From the NCBI GenBank assembly GCA_023228065.1, contig JALOBX010000002.1, positions 124,001 through 188,000 of the forward strand: a stretch of DNA of 64,000 nucleotides. Reading direction: 5' to 3'. Source of the DNA: Candidatus Pacearchaeota archaeon (GTDB lineage Archaea > Nanoarchaeota > Nanoarchaeia > Pacearchaeales > GW2011-AR1). Under the pieces are notes generated by a model, which did not search any database, was not told the DNA's origin, and worked only from the letters and a program-made list of their open reading frames with translations. The stretch's first letter is position 1; each line of letters starts with the position of its first letter. Below are positions 16,554 to 24,560 of this stretch, piece after piece. The position numbers were made by a program, and so were the translations under genes.

Positions 16554-19397
16554 TTAATCATTAAACGAAGCGCCTGTATCCGTGATTACAAAATCAATAT
16601 AGAATCTTTCTATTGACTTCGCTGGTTTTACAAATATTTTTGCATAAACTGCATTTCTGTCAATTAATTCAGGAGTTGTCGTTGTTTCATCTAAAATTAA
16701 CTTATATTCATATAAACCTAATCTTGTTTTTACACTCGCTAAGAAAGGTTCTGCTTTTCCTAAGAATGAATTCCAAGTAATTCTTACATTTTGATCAAAC
16801 AAAATATTAAGTGCCATTCTTGAAATTTCTTTCTTAAGATAAATCATAAGTCTTCTAACATTAATTCTATCAAGCGCACTTGCGGTTACTTGAAGAGTTT
16901 TTTGACCCCAAACAACGATTCCTTCTCTTGGGAACGATGCAATAGGGTTAATATTAGCAGCATAAAGTTTTTCTCTATCACTCGAAGTTAATTTTTCACG
17001 AACATTAATAACTGGCAATCCTGCTGCACCCGTACTTAATCCACCTCTATTAAATCCTGCTGGAGCAAACCAAAGCTCGCTATTCTTCTCACTCGAAGCC
17101 ATAACACCTATTGCTGCAACAGAAGGAGGAACCCAAAGCGAAGCATCTGATACTGTGTCTTGAATTCTAACCCATGGATAGAAACAACATCCATAACTAT
17201 TGTTTATTGATCTTGCTCTAAGATTTGAAATTGTTGTATCAACACTTCCTAATCTTGAAGATTCTGCATCAGTACTTTCTTCTTGTGGTGTATAATCTCC
17301 TACGAGATCAAAAACTGCTAAAGTATCTCCTCTGTCAGAAGCAACATCAAGCATATGCTGAGTTAAAGTAGTATTTGTAATACCAGGCATTGCTATTAAA
17401 TTCATTTCTACAACTTCTGCATCTGATACTGAATCAACCGCTCTTTTAACAGAATTAAAAGCATAGTTTGTTGTTTCTGTACCACCAGAAAGACCTGAAT
17501 TTCTAAAAGGTTCTTTCTCCCTAATATCAAGACCATCATGCCCACCAAACAACGGCATTGTGAATCTATCAAATCCCGCTGTTAATACAGATTCATATGT
17601 TCCACTTGCCGTTATAGAATCTCCCGTTAAACGACACCCATCAGAATATTCTCCAACAATTGCTGAACTTGCCTTGTATTTTATATCGTCTAAACTGAAT
17701 ATAAAGGATGTTTCTGTACCTGAGGTATCCGATGCATCATAAGAATCAACACTATCAGCTAAACAACGAACAATATCAGCATATGATTCATCATATGCTG
17801 TTGAACCGTATTGCTTTGTCGTAACTCCCCAATAAGATAATTTATTAGAAGGTAAATTATCTTCATTGCTATATGTTCTAAGGATAGGGCATGGGAAATA
17901 AAGATCTGCTGTAAATCCTACCAAACCTGTATGTGTTCCACCAGATCCTTCAGGAGTGGTATATGGATAAGGAATTGAACCTGAACCTTTTGTAAAAACT
18001 AAAGTTGTGCTATCATCACTATCTTTTAAAGCACTTCCAGATAGACAAACAATATACTTATATCTAGGAGGTCCATAAAATCCAAAAGGCAAATATGTTT
18101 TATTTAGTGATCCAGCATCCACGTCTTCATTCATTTCAACATAGACATACTTTGATTTATTATCATAATTACCATATTCTGTATATCTTCTTGTCGTATC
18201 ACTCCAAGACACATATTTATCACCAATTTGTTTTGCGATATAATTTGGTGATTTTGGATCTAAGTTACAACCAGAAAATTTCTCCAAAAGAATAACTGAA
18301 GAATCTTTATCACTTGCTTTTCTGATAACAACTGCAAAAGTTCCATAAGGATTTGCAGAATTTGTAGATGCTTTAACATCTTGAATAGAAATCTTTATAT
18401 TCTTTTGATCCCATTCACCTTTGTTGATAGAATGGAATCTAAACAATTTCGACATAGCAGTTTTGCTATAAACACTATAATCACCAAGATCTTGAGAAAT
18501 TATCCAACCTGTCTTTGATTCTTGCATTCCAAATGTATGCACTTGCTTGCTCTTTGTCGAATTTCCTAATGCAAGAATACATCCATATTGATATCCAGCT
18601 CCAGTTGTTTCTGTTAATTTATTGTATAAATATTGATCATATGTTTCACCTAACCAATATGATTGAAGATTTGCTGAATCTGTAATTGTAGAATTGATAA
18701 GTGTTGGATTTGTATTGAAAATTTCTCTAATATAATTTCTTGACGATTTACTAAAATTAAATGTTGCTGTCAAAGCAGTCATTCCAGAATCATTACCATC
18801 AATTATAGCTTTAAATTGATAATCTGCACCTGTTGATTTTACCCAAGTTGCTGCATTCGTTGTAACAACACCATCAATAGTTGTACCAGATAATCTAATA
18901 CTTCCTTCATTAAGATACCATACAGCTGCAAGAACTCCATCACCCATATCTGTTACACCAGCAGATCCAGAATCTACAATAAATAACCCATATGCTCCAC
19001 CATTTGTAGTATTAGATGTTGAAAATGATCCGCTTGTAGTCCATCCAGCATATCCAGCTGCAACAGCATCAGTGTTTTGAGCACCAAGCAAACGAACATA
19101 TGTTAAAGGTGTAGAATTCTTTAACCACGCTTGAGCAGCATAAACACCATATGTAGGAGCAAGATAATTCCCATCTCTCCAAACATCATCCCCAGAATTT
19201 CCTGGAATTGGATTACCAAAAATTTCAAGATATTCTGCAAAAGAACTAACTTGAACTGGTCTTAATCCTGGACCTCTCTCTGATCTTCCTATAATAACTG
19301 GACCTATTTGTGCAGCAGTTTTTGGTAATTGACTGTTATCTACCTCTGCTGTATAAACACCTGGACTTATAAACTTAAAATCTTTTGCTGATGCCAT
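16554..19397 (-). CDS. Tail sheath protein (gp18-like)
   Basis: This is the contractile sheath subunit. The start is placed at ATG 19397 (MASAKDFKFISPGVYTAEVD), which has CGGAG upstream; the extra eight residues of the longer frame have no site. The N-terminal 'SPGVYTxExD' and 'GPVIIGRSERGPG' and the C-terminal 'VVWGQKTLQVTASALDRINV', 'RRLMIYLKKEIS' are sheath hallmarks. At 947 residues it is much longer than T4 gp18 (659). The extra length is mainly in the middle (about residues 120-560), which is Ser/Thr/Gly-rich and probably forms exposed decoration domains. Confidence 0.95.
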   Translation of the reverse strand: MASAKDFKFISPGVYTAEVDNSQLPKTAAQIGPVIIGRSERGPGLRPVQVSSFAEYLEIFGNPIPGNSGDDVWRDGNYLAPTYGVYAAQAWLKNSTPLTYVRLLGAQNTDAVAAGYAGWTTSGSFSTSNTTNGGAYGLFIVDSGSAGVTDMGDGVLAAVWYLNEGSIRLSGTTIDGVVTTNAATWVKSTGADYQFKAIIDGNDSGMTALTATFNFSKSSRNYIREIFNTNPTLINSTITDSANLQSYWLGETYDQYLYNKLTETTGAGYQYGCILALGNSTKSKQVHTFGMQESKTGWIISQDLGDYSVYSKTAMSKLFRFHSINKGEWDQKNIKISIQDVKASTNSANPYGTFAVVIRKASDKDSSVILLEKFSGCNLDPKSPNYIAKQIGDKYVSWSDTTRRYTEYGNYDNKSKYVYVEMNEDVDAGSLNKTYLPFGFYGPPRYKYIVCLSGSALKDSDDSTTLVFTKGSGSIPYPYTTPEGSGGTHTGLVGFTADLYFPCPILRTYSNEDNLPSNKLSYWGVTTKQYGSTAYDESYADIVRCLADSVDSYDASDTSGTETSFIFSLDDIKYKASSAIVGEYSDGCRLTGDSITASGTYESVLTAGFDRFTMPLFGGHDGLDIREKEPFRNSGLSGGTETTNYAFNSVKRAVDSVSDAEVVEMNLIAMPGITNTTLTQHMLDVASDRGDTLAVFDLVGDYTPQEESTDAESSRLGSVDTTISNLRARSINNSYGCCFYPWVRIQDTVSDASLWVPPSVAAIGVMASSEKNSELWFAPAGFNRGGLSTGAAGLPVINVREKLTSSDREKLYAANINPIASFPREGIVVWGQKTLQVTASALDRINVRRLMIYLKKEISRMALNILFDQNVRITWNSFLGKAEPFLASVKTRLGLYEYKLILDETTTTPELIDRNAVYAKIFVKPAKSIERFYIDFVITDTGASFND

Positions 19398-19417
19398 TAT
19401 AAATCTCCGAAAGAATA

Positions 19418-19449
19418 ACAAATGCTATTTATCATCAAATATAAATAGT
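19418..19449 (-). promoter_or_regulatory. Inverted-repeat promoter-like element upstream of the sheath gene
   Basis: On the coding strand CTATTTAT (19448-19441) and ATAAATAG (19425-19418 region) flank a short AT-rich spacer, forming an inverted repeat 20-50 bases before the sheath start. ACTATTTAT-like octamers also stand 20-45 bases before several other structural genes. This suggests a late-promoter core, with the reading direction unresolved because T4-type TATAAATA reads on the opposite strand here. Confidence 0.4.
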
Positions 19450-19475
19450 AATTAATCTTTCTAAAATTTTCTAAC

Positions 19476-19610
19476 TCACTTTTGTTCTTCATTTTTTTTA
19501 TTTTTTCTTTTGCCTTTTATCATCGTTGCTATTTTAATATTATTACTAATTTCTGCTATAGTAGATCTAACCATTTCTTTCACAATAGACACAAAATCCT
19601 TCTTTTTCAT
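19476..19610 (-). CDS. 44-residue tagged small protein
   Basis: This short gene is coupled by an ATGA overlap to the end of the GNAT gene (stop 19607, start 19610). The product begins MKKKDFVSIVKEMVRSTIAE and ends in a Lys/Asn/Glu-rich tail. The N-terminus has the same form as the 'MKxxxLKKIIKEEVxxxL' leaders of three proteins near the prohead protease. The tail is hydrophilic with no other domain. It may be a minimal tagged capsid protein or a remnant. The overlap start and the family-like N-terminus are the evidence that it is real. Confidence 0.6.
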   Translation of the reverse strand: MKKKDFVSIVKEMVRSTIAEISNNIKIATMIKGKRKNKKNEEQK

Positions 19611-20500
19611 TTTTTCTCCTTATTCTTTAATTGACATACATTCTCATCTGTTCCTCCGTGAGGAAATTCACTTTTTTGTTTTTCATTATAAATATATTGT
19701 TGATCAAACAAATTCGCAAGTAAATCTGCAAAATATGATCGTGTATTTATGTCTGGAAATACTTCGTGAAACATTGCTAAAAAATCATCCCCTTCTTTTT
19801 TTGCTTTTTTATAAGGTTCTATATACTCTTTAACATAAAATGCCTTATTTAATAAACCTCCTGCATCTTCATCACTAGGGTATACAACACAATCATCTTT
19901 TTCTGTAGTAGTACATGCATTCTCTTTATTATCAAAACGACCTACAAAAGGTTCTTTTTTAGGGGGTGTCTGTTTTAATCCAAGACTTTTTAAACCCTTT
20001 AAAGCTCGAATTGCAGCGTCACTGACGCTGTATCTATCAGCACAAACAGGAGCACCTCTACTTGCAATCCCACCAGCTGCTAACAAAAATAAAATTTTTC
20101 CTAACCCTTTTCCTCTATATTTGGGCGTTGTTGCTGCATTTTTAATTTCCCAAGCACCCATACATTTACCATCATCTGCTGCTTCAGTCTCCATTGCATA
20201 AACCATCCCAATAATAGCACCACTATCAATCATATCTTTTGTTGGTAAAAAAACTTTTTGTTCCTCTCCTTCTTCATATTTTAAATCATTCTTTTTTTGT
20301 TGCTTTACTTTCCCTTTGTTATTTTGAAATAATAAAATCATAGATTTTAAATCTATCCACAAAAGACCAAAAGCATCCCCATCATCAATTTCAATTAATA
20401 TTCTATCTGCTTCTTTTTTTTTATTCCACCATCTATATAATTTTTCTCTAAAACTTTCGTTTATTACAAACTTATTCCAGGATTCAAGAAGTCTTTTCAT
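19607..20500 (-). CDS. GNAT-family acetyltransferase-like protein with an N-terminal tag
   Basis: This is a 297-residue protein. Residues of about 110-165 contain AWEIKNAATTPKYRGKGLGK followed by ILFLLAAGGIASRG, matching the acetyl-CoA-binding motif A (Q/RxxGxG/A) of GNAT N-acetyltransferases. The substrate is unknown. The N-terminus MKRLLESWNKFVINE is an amphipathic leader of a type common on accessory proteins of large aquatic phages. It ends in I-N-E, which fits the (I/L)-x-E cleavage preference of T4-type prohead proteases. The gene lies between the tail-completion and sheath genes, overlapping upstream by TAATG. An enzyme carried in the virion is a reasonable hypothesis. Confidence 0.7.
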   Translation of the reverse strand: MKRLLESWNKFVINESFREKLYRWWNKKKEADRILIEIDDGDAFGLLWIDLKSMILLFQNNKGKVKQQKKNDLKYEEGEEQKVFLPTKDMIDSGAIIGMVYAMETEAADDGKCMGAWEIKNAATTPKYRGKGLGKILFLLAAGGIASRGAPVCADRYSVSDAAIRALKGLKSLGLKQTPPKKEPFVGRFDNKENACTTTEKDDCVVYPSDEDAGGLLNKAFYVKEYIEPYKKAKKEGDDFLAMFHEVFPDINTRSYFADLLANLFDQQYIYNEKQKSEFPHGGTDENVCQLKNKEKK

Positions 20501-21324
20501 TAATATTTTTTCCCCGTAAATGGATTTGTATCATCTAACATAACATGCTCTTTTGGAAACTTAACTTCTACTGCATTTTCTCTTGTAACAATCCTTGGCT
20601 TATCCTGATTATCCCCATGCCCTATTAAATGACCTAAAACTCTTAAATTAACTGTCTTTTTAAATTTTCTTTCTTCAGTACCCAAATTATTTACTGTATT
20701 TTCAGAAGAATGCTCACCATCAATAAATAATTCATAATGATGTTGATCATAAGAAATAATCAAAGAATCTATACCTTTAGTTCTTGTTATAAACGGTGTT
20801 TGCAACTCATTCATTTGCTGTTGATATTCAGTTGTTATTTTTATTGCATATGATACTTCTACATAAATAGGTAGAGGAATGCTTATTGTTTCATAAACAA
20901 TCTTTTCACTTTTTCTTGGAAAATTTATTTGTCCTCTTTTTCTTAAAGTTTCAGCATTCACAAAATTTGCTGTTTTATCTTGTTTTATTCTTCTTGCAAT
21001 TGTTATTGAACCACCTTTTTCATCATTATATTCTGGCAATGCTGACCATGCTGTTCCTTTTCTTGTTAAATCTTTTTTTTCGCCTGTCCTTTCAACAGTG
21101 ATTAAAGGATAAATTAAAGATCCTTCATCATCTCTTATTTCTTTATTGTTTTTTATTTGAAATGCTCTCTCTGGTGCTACCCAAAGAACAGAAACTTTCT
21201 TCCATCCTTCATTCGTAGTACAAAATAAATTTAAACTTTTATCTACCCAATCATAAACTGCTATATCTATAGTTTCAAATGTAGATGGACTTATCAATGT
21301 TTCCTTAATTATACTATTTGACAT
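20500..21324 (-). CDS. Tail completion/sheath stabiliser (gp15-like)
   Basis: This is a 274-residue protein, nearly the same length as T4 gp15 (272). It contains VLWVAPERAFQIKNNKEIRD followed by EGSLIYPLITVERTG, and later PLPIYVEVSYAIKITTEYQQ followed by MNELQTPFITR. This is the layout of proximal tail-terminator proteins that cap the sheath and join the neck. It lies in the neck block, after the gp14-like gene. Its ATG overlaps the last codons of the upstream ankyrin gene, whose sequence supplies the AGAAGG ribosome-binding site. The exact gp15 assignment is by resemblance and position. Confidence 0.65.
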   Translation of the reverse strand: MSNSIIKETLISPSTFETIDIAVYDWVDKSLNLFCTTNEGWKKVSVLWVAPERAFQIKNNKEIRDDEGSLIYPLITVERTGEKKDLTRKGTAWSALPEYNDEKGGSITIARRIKQDKTANFVNAETLRKRGQINFPRKSEKIVYETISIPLPIYVEVSYAIKITTEYQQQMNELQTPFITRTKGIDSLIISYDQHHYELFIDGEHSSENTVNNLGTEERKFKKTVNLRVLGHLIGHGDNQDKPRIVTRENAVEVKFPKEHVMLDDTNPFTGKKY

Positions 21325-22078
21325 TCTTTATCCTTCTCCATACTTCATCAAGATCAAGCATCTTAAAACGATCTGATTCGTCTTGATCTGATACTTTTTC
21401 TGATCGTTGAATATCTTTTAAATCAAGATTACTTGCCCTTTCTGCTTCTCCTTGATCTGATTTTGCTGATACTGGAATATCTTCCAAATCCACTTGATTC
21501 CAATTTGCTTCTGCATCCTTCCTTTTTTTCCACTGTTTATATACTTCACTGTCTTTAATTTTTGTTCCATCAGCACCATTATCAAGCAAATATATAACAA
21601 TATCAAAATGACCATTTCGTACTGCTATTTGTAAAGACCAATCTTGTTGAGCATGAATATCAGCACCATGTTCAACAAGACATTTAACTATATCAAAATA
21701 ACCAAATTGTGCTGCCCATCTTAAAGGTTCATCATTAAGAGCATGAATATCAGCACCAAGTTCAACAAGATATACAACAATATCAAAATAACCACTGTAT
21801 ACTGCCCATCTTAAAGGATAATCATCCCAAGCATGAATGTTAGCACCATGCTCAATACAATATTTAACTTTATCTAAATCACCAATTTCTAGCGCACCAA
21901 CTAATTTACGATCTAATTCCGTTTCTTCTTTTAATAAAATTATTCTTTTTCGTATTTCATTTAATTCTATTTTTTTTCTTTCACTTTCATTTTCATTATA
22001 TGATTCCAAAGAATTTTCTAATTTTTTTATCATTGTCTGAACTTCATCATTTTCTTTTTCTAATGAATTTGTACTCAT
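21314..22078 (-). CDS. Ankyrin-repeat protein with module tags at both ends
   Basis: This is a 254-residue protein. A coiled-coil start (residues 1-35) is followed by the linker motif IELNEIRKRIILLKEE. Four ankyrin repeats then span about residues 60-165, with a period of 30 residues ('LRWAxxxGYFDIVxYLVExGADIHA'). The C-terminal 90 residues hold the VDLEDIP, LDLKDI and ESDRFKMLDLDEVWRRIKNVK elements shared with other accessory proteins. No enzyme motif is present, so protein binding is the likely role. It is inserted between gp14-like and gp15-like neck genes. Its last codons overlap the next start. Confidence 0.8.
   Translation of the reverse strand: MSTNSLEKENDEVQTMIKKLENSLESYNENESERKKIELNEIRKRIILLKEETELDRKLVGALEIGDLDKVKYCIEHGANIHAWDDYPLRWAVYSGYFDIVVYLVELGADIHALNDEPLRWAAQFGYFDIVKCLVEHGADIHAQQDWSLQIAVRNGHFDIVIYLLDNGADGTKIKDSEVYKQWKKRKDAEANWNQVDLEDIPVSAKSDQGEAERASNLDLKDIQRSEKVSDQDESDRFKMLDLDEVWRRIKNVK
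21344..21379 (-). repeat. 36-base exact dispersed repeat, copy A
   Basis: Identical on the same strand to 22598-22633, 23912-23947 and 35813-35848. It encodes ESDRFKMLDLDE, the heart of the accessory-protein tag. This copy is at the C-terminus of the 254-residue ankyrin protein. Confidence 0.9.
21563..21900 (-). repeat. Tandem 90-base ankyrin-coding repeats
   Basis: Units repeat with an exact 90-base spacing: the 'atgaat' of equivalent positions falls at 21653, 21743 and 21833. Each codes one 30-residue ankyrin unit. Similar arrays lie near 22850-23090 and 36030-36470. Confidence 0.85.
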
Positions 22079-22092
22079 TCTTTCTCACAAAA

Positions 22093-22578
22093 TTAAGTTA
22101 TATTAAAACCACCTTTTCTAATTCTAATACATGTCGCTTCAATAGAAATTTTATATTGAACCTGACCAAAAAACAATCTTGGTTCATTGAGTTCTACTAT
22201 TTCATAATAATTTTTACCATAAACTACTACATCACCAACTCTAACATATAAATCTTGATCCTCTGTTATTCTTCTTTCATGAAAATGTATTTTTATTGAA
22301 GATCTACGATCTACTCCTAAATCCGTTGTTTCTGTCTTATGACCTTCCCATTCAACCATAGCATATACATGCACAGGTGGTAAATATGTTTTATATATTG
22401 CTTCTCCATATAAAGAATGAAAATTTGTATGCTCAACACTTATCGGATAATAAAGAACATTTTGTCCAACAACTCTTTCAACAACTTCATCAGAAATCTG
22501 TTTTGAAAAATCTCTCTCTTTCTCATTCGTAAATAAAGGAGGCGGAGGAGCTTCTGCCCTTTCCCATTCATTTGACAT
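22093..22578 (-). CDS. Neck protein (gp14-like)
   Basis: This is a 161-residue protein with FSKQISDEVVERVVGQNVLY, then HTNFHSLYGEAIYKTYLPP and VHVYAMVEWEGHKTETTDLG. This resembles head-closure/neck proteins of T4-like phages (a 'G..v.Y.......D.lYGE' region, then the interface strands). It is shorter than T4 gp14 (256). It stands between a gp13-like and a gp15-like gene, which supports the call. The ribosome-binding site lies inside the C-terminal WRRIKN codons of the upstream HD-ankyrin gene. Confidence 0.6.
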   Translation of the reverse strand: MSNEWERAEAPPPPLFTNEKERDFSKQISDEVVERVVGQNVLYYPISVEHTNFHSLYGEAIYKTYLPPVHVYAMVEWEGHKTETTDLGVDRRSSIKIHFHERRITEDQDLYVRVGDVVVYGKNYYEIVELNEPRLFFGQVQYKISIEATCIRIRKGGFNIT

Positions 22579-24556
22579 TCTTTATCCTTCTCCATATTTC
22601 ATCAAGATCAAGCATCTTAAAACGATCTGATTCACTTTGATCTGTTGATGTTTTTGTTCTTGGAATATCATTAAGATCAAGTGTTTGTGCCCTTTCTGAT
22701 TCAGATTGATCGCTTACTGATTTTATTGGAATTTCTGTTAAATCTGCTTGAGTCCACCTGCCTTCTGCTTCTTTTCTTTTATTTTCTGCATCCTTCTTTT
22801 TTTCCCACTGTTTATATACTTCATCATCTTCAATAAATGTTCCATCTACACCATTATCAAGCAAATATTCAATAATATCAAAATGACCATTTTCTAACGC
22901 TTCCCTTAAAGCATAAGGTTCAACAGTATGAATATCAGCTTTATCCTCTCTTTTATCAGAAAGCAGATATTTAACAATATCAAAATGGCCCTCTGCTACC
23001 GCAAACCTTAAAGGATAATCATTCCAAACATGAATATCAGCACCATACTTAATGCATTCTTTAACTTTATTTAAAGAACCACTTTCTACAGCGTCTACCA
23101 ATTCACGATCTAAATAGAAATCTTCTTTTAATAACTTTATTCTCTTCATAACCTCATTAAGATTAAATTTATTTACTTCATCATCTGATATGTTTTTAAA
23201 CTTTCCTTTTATTGCTTTAATTTTTACATCTTTTGATATATTTTTTTTATTTAAATTTTTAATAAAATCTTCCAAAGAAATTTCTTTATCTAATTTTCTT
23301 TTATTTTCTTGTTCCTCTTTCTTTTTTTCTATTTCTTTCCTTTTTTCTTCAACCTTTTTAAACAATTGAGAAATTTCTTCTATTTGTTCTGGATTATTCT
23401 TCTCTATGTCTGCCTTTGCCATATTTATTAAATACTTTATATTCTTATATAATTTATCATTTTTTGCAAGAAATTCATAATTTCCAGTATCAATCGCATT
23501 AAAAACATCCATATGATGCTCAATTAAAAACAATAATAATTCCTTATCTTTATAAACAATCTCATCAAGAATTTTATTGGCAATTTCTATTCCAGACTTC
23601 GCATGTCCATGAAAAGAAATTTTTCCATCTTTTTCTTCTCTTGTCGATAACTTACCCACATCATGCAAAATTGCTAATAATTTATATAACTCTTTTTCTT
23701 CTACTGATGTGAATTCAATTAATTTATTCATAGAATTTAACACATTTTCTGTATGCTGTGCTGTAGTTTCTCCTTTATGAAATTTTGTGTCTTCTATTGA
23801 AGATTCCATCCCTTTCCAAATATTTCCAAATATTTTTGATTTTTTTATAATTTCTTTTATCTCTTGATTTAAATCTTTATCTTCTTTTAATAGCTTTATT
23901 CTCTTCATAACTTCATCAAGATCAAGCATCTTAAAACGATCTGATTCACCTTGATCTGATACTTTTTCTGATCTTGGAATATCATTAAGTTCAAGTGTTT
24001 TCGCTCTCTCTATTTCAGATTGATCATCGATTACTGGATCTACTGGTTTGTCCTCTAAATCCACTCTTTTCCAGTCTTTTTCTAATATTTCTTGTCTATC
24101 AGACCTTAATTGCTTTATCATCACATCAAGTCTTTCATCATGATACGATGGATTTTCTTCTTTAATATCTTCAAGTCGTTTGATAAATATTGAATAATCT
24201 TGTGATGTTATATTATCAGTTTTTTTCAAAAATTTTATAATAAATGTTAAATTGTTAAGACCATAATTTCCATTATCAAATCCTTGTATTGCCATTGCAA
24301 TCATCGTTGAAGCATCATACTTACTCTTAAAAAGTTTATGAATAAATTCCAAATTTCCTTTAAAAATAGCAATATAAAAAGAATACTCTTTAAATTTTTC
24401 TATTTCTTTTTCTGTTATGACCCCAGTTTCTAATGAATATTTTAAAAAATGATAAAAATGAGACATGTTTACATTTATTCTTACATAATATCTAATGTCA
24501 TCTTTTGCCTTTTTATTCAAATCTACATTCATTAATTTTTCTATATAATTATTCAT
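22568..24556 (-). CDS. HD-domain hydrolase fused to ankyrin repeats and tag modules
   Basis: This 662-residue mosaic has an N-terminal helical region (1-160), then a VDLED/ELNDIP/ESDRFKMLDLDEVMKRIKLL module (about 165-230). An HD metal-dependent phosphohydrolase domain follows (about 255-400): AQHTENVL, LAILHDVGKL, FHGHAKSGIEIA, LIEHHMD and NMAKADI supply the H, HD, H, H and D ligands. Next come a Lys/Glu coiled coil, a second linker (NLNEVMKRIKLLKED) and three ankyrin-type units (about 480-590). The C-terminus carries LDLDEIWRRIKNVK. The substrate (nucleotide, cyclic nucleotide or RNA) cannot be told. The gene lies between gp13- and gp14-like neck genes, so the protein is probably made late. 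Confidence 0.8.
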   Translation of the reverse strand: MNNYIEKLMNVDLNKKAKDDIRYYVRINVNMSHFYHFLKYSLETGVITEKEIEKFKEYSFYIAIFKGNLEFIHKLFKSKYDASTMIAMAIQGFDNGNYGLNNLTFIIKFLKKTDNITSQDYSIFIKRLEDIKEENPSYHDERLDVMIKQLRSDRQEILEKDWKRVDLEDKPVDPVIDDQSEIERAKTLELNDIPRSEKVSDQGESDRFKMLDLDEVMKRIKLLKEDKDLNQEIKEIIKKSKIFGNIWKGMESSIEDTKFHKGETTAQHTENVLNSMNKLIEFTSVEEKELYKLLAILHDVGKLSTREEKDGKISFHGHAKSGIEIANKILDEIVYKDKELLLFLIEHHMDVFNAIDTGNYEFLAKNDKLYKNIKYLINMAKADIEKNNPEQIEEISQLFKKVEEKRKEIEKKKEEQENKRKLDKEISLEDFIKNLNKKNISKDVKIKAIKGKFKNISDDEVNKFNLNEVMKRIKLLKEDFYLDRELVDAVESGSLNKVKECIKYGADIHVWNDYPLRFAVAEGHFDIVKYLLSDKREDKADIHTVEPYALREALENGHFDIIEYLLDNGVDGTFIEDDEVYKQWEKKKDAENKRKEAEGRWTQADLTEIPIKSVSDQSESERAQTLDLNDIPRTKTSTDQSESDRFKMLDLDEIWRRIKNVK
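22598..22633 (-). repeat. 36-base exact dispersed repeat, copy B
   Basis: Identical to copies A, C and D. It encodes the C-terminal ESDRFKMLDLDE of the HD-ankyrin protein, directly before the ribosome-binding site of the gp14-like gene. Confidence 0.9.
23912..23947 (-). repeat. 36-base exact dispersed repeat, copy C
   Basis: Identical to copies A, B and D. It lies inside the HD-ankyrin gene at the linker before the HD domain, so here the module is internal rather than terminal. Confidence 0.9.
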
Positions 24557-24560
24557 ACAA

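Noticed and set aside
16554..19421. Sheath start at 19421
   Set aside because: The extra N-terminal residues (MLFFRRFI) are read through the ribosome-binding site of the ATG at 19397, and sheath proteins begin near 'ISPGVY'.
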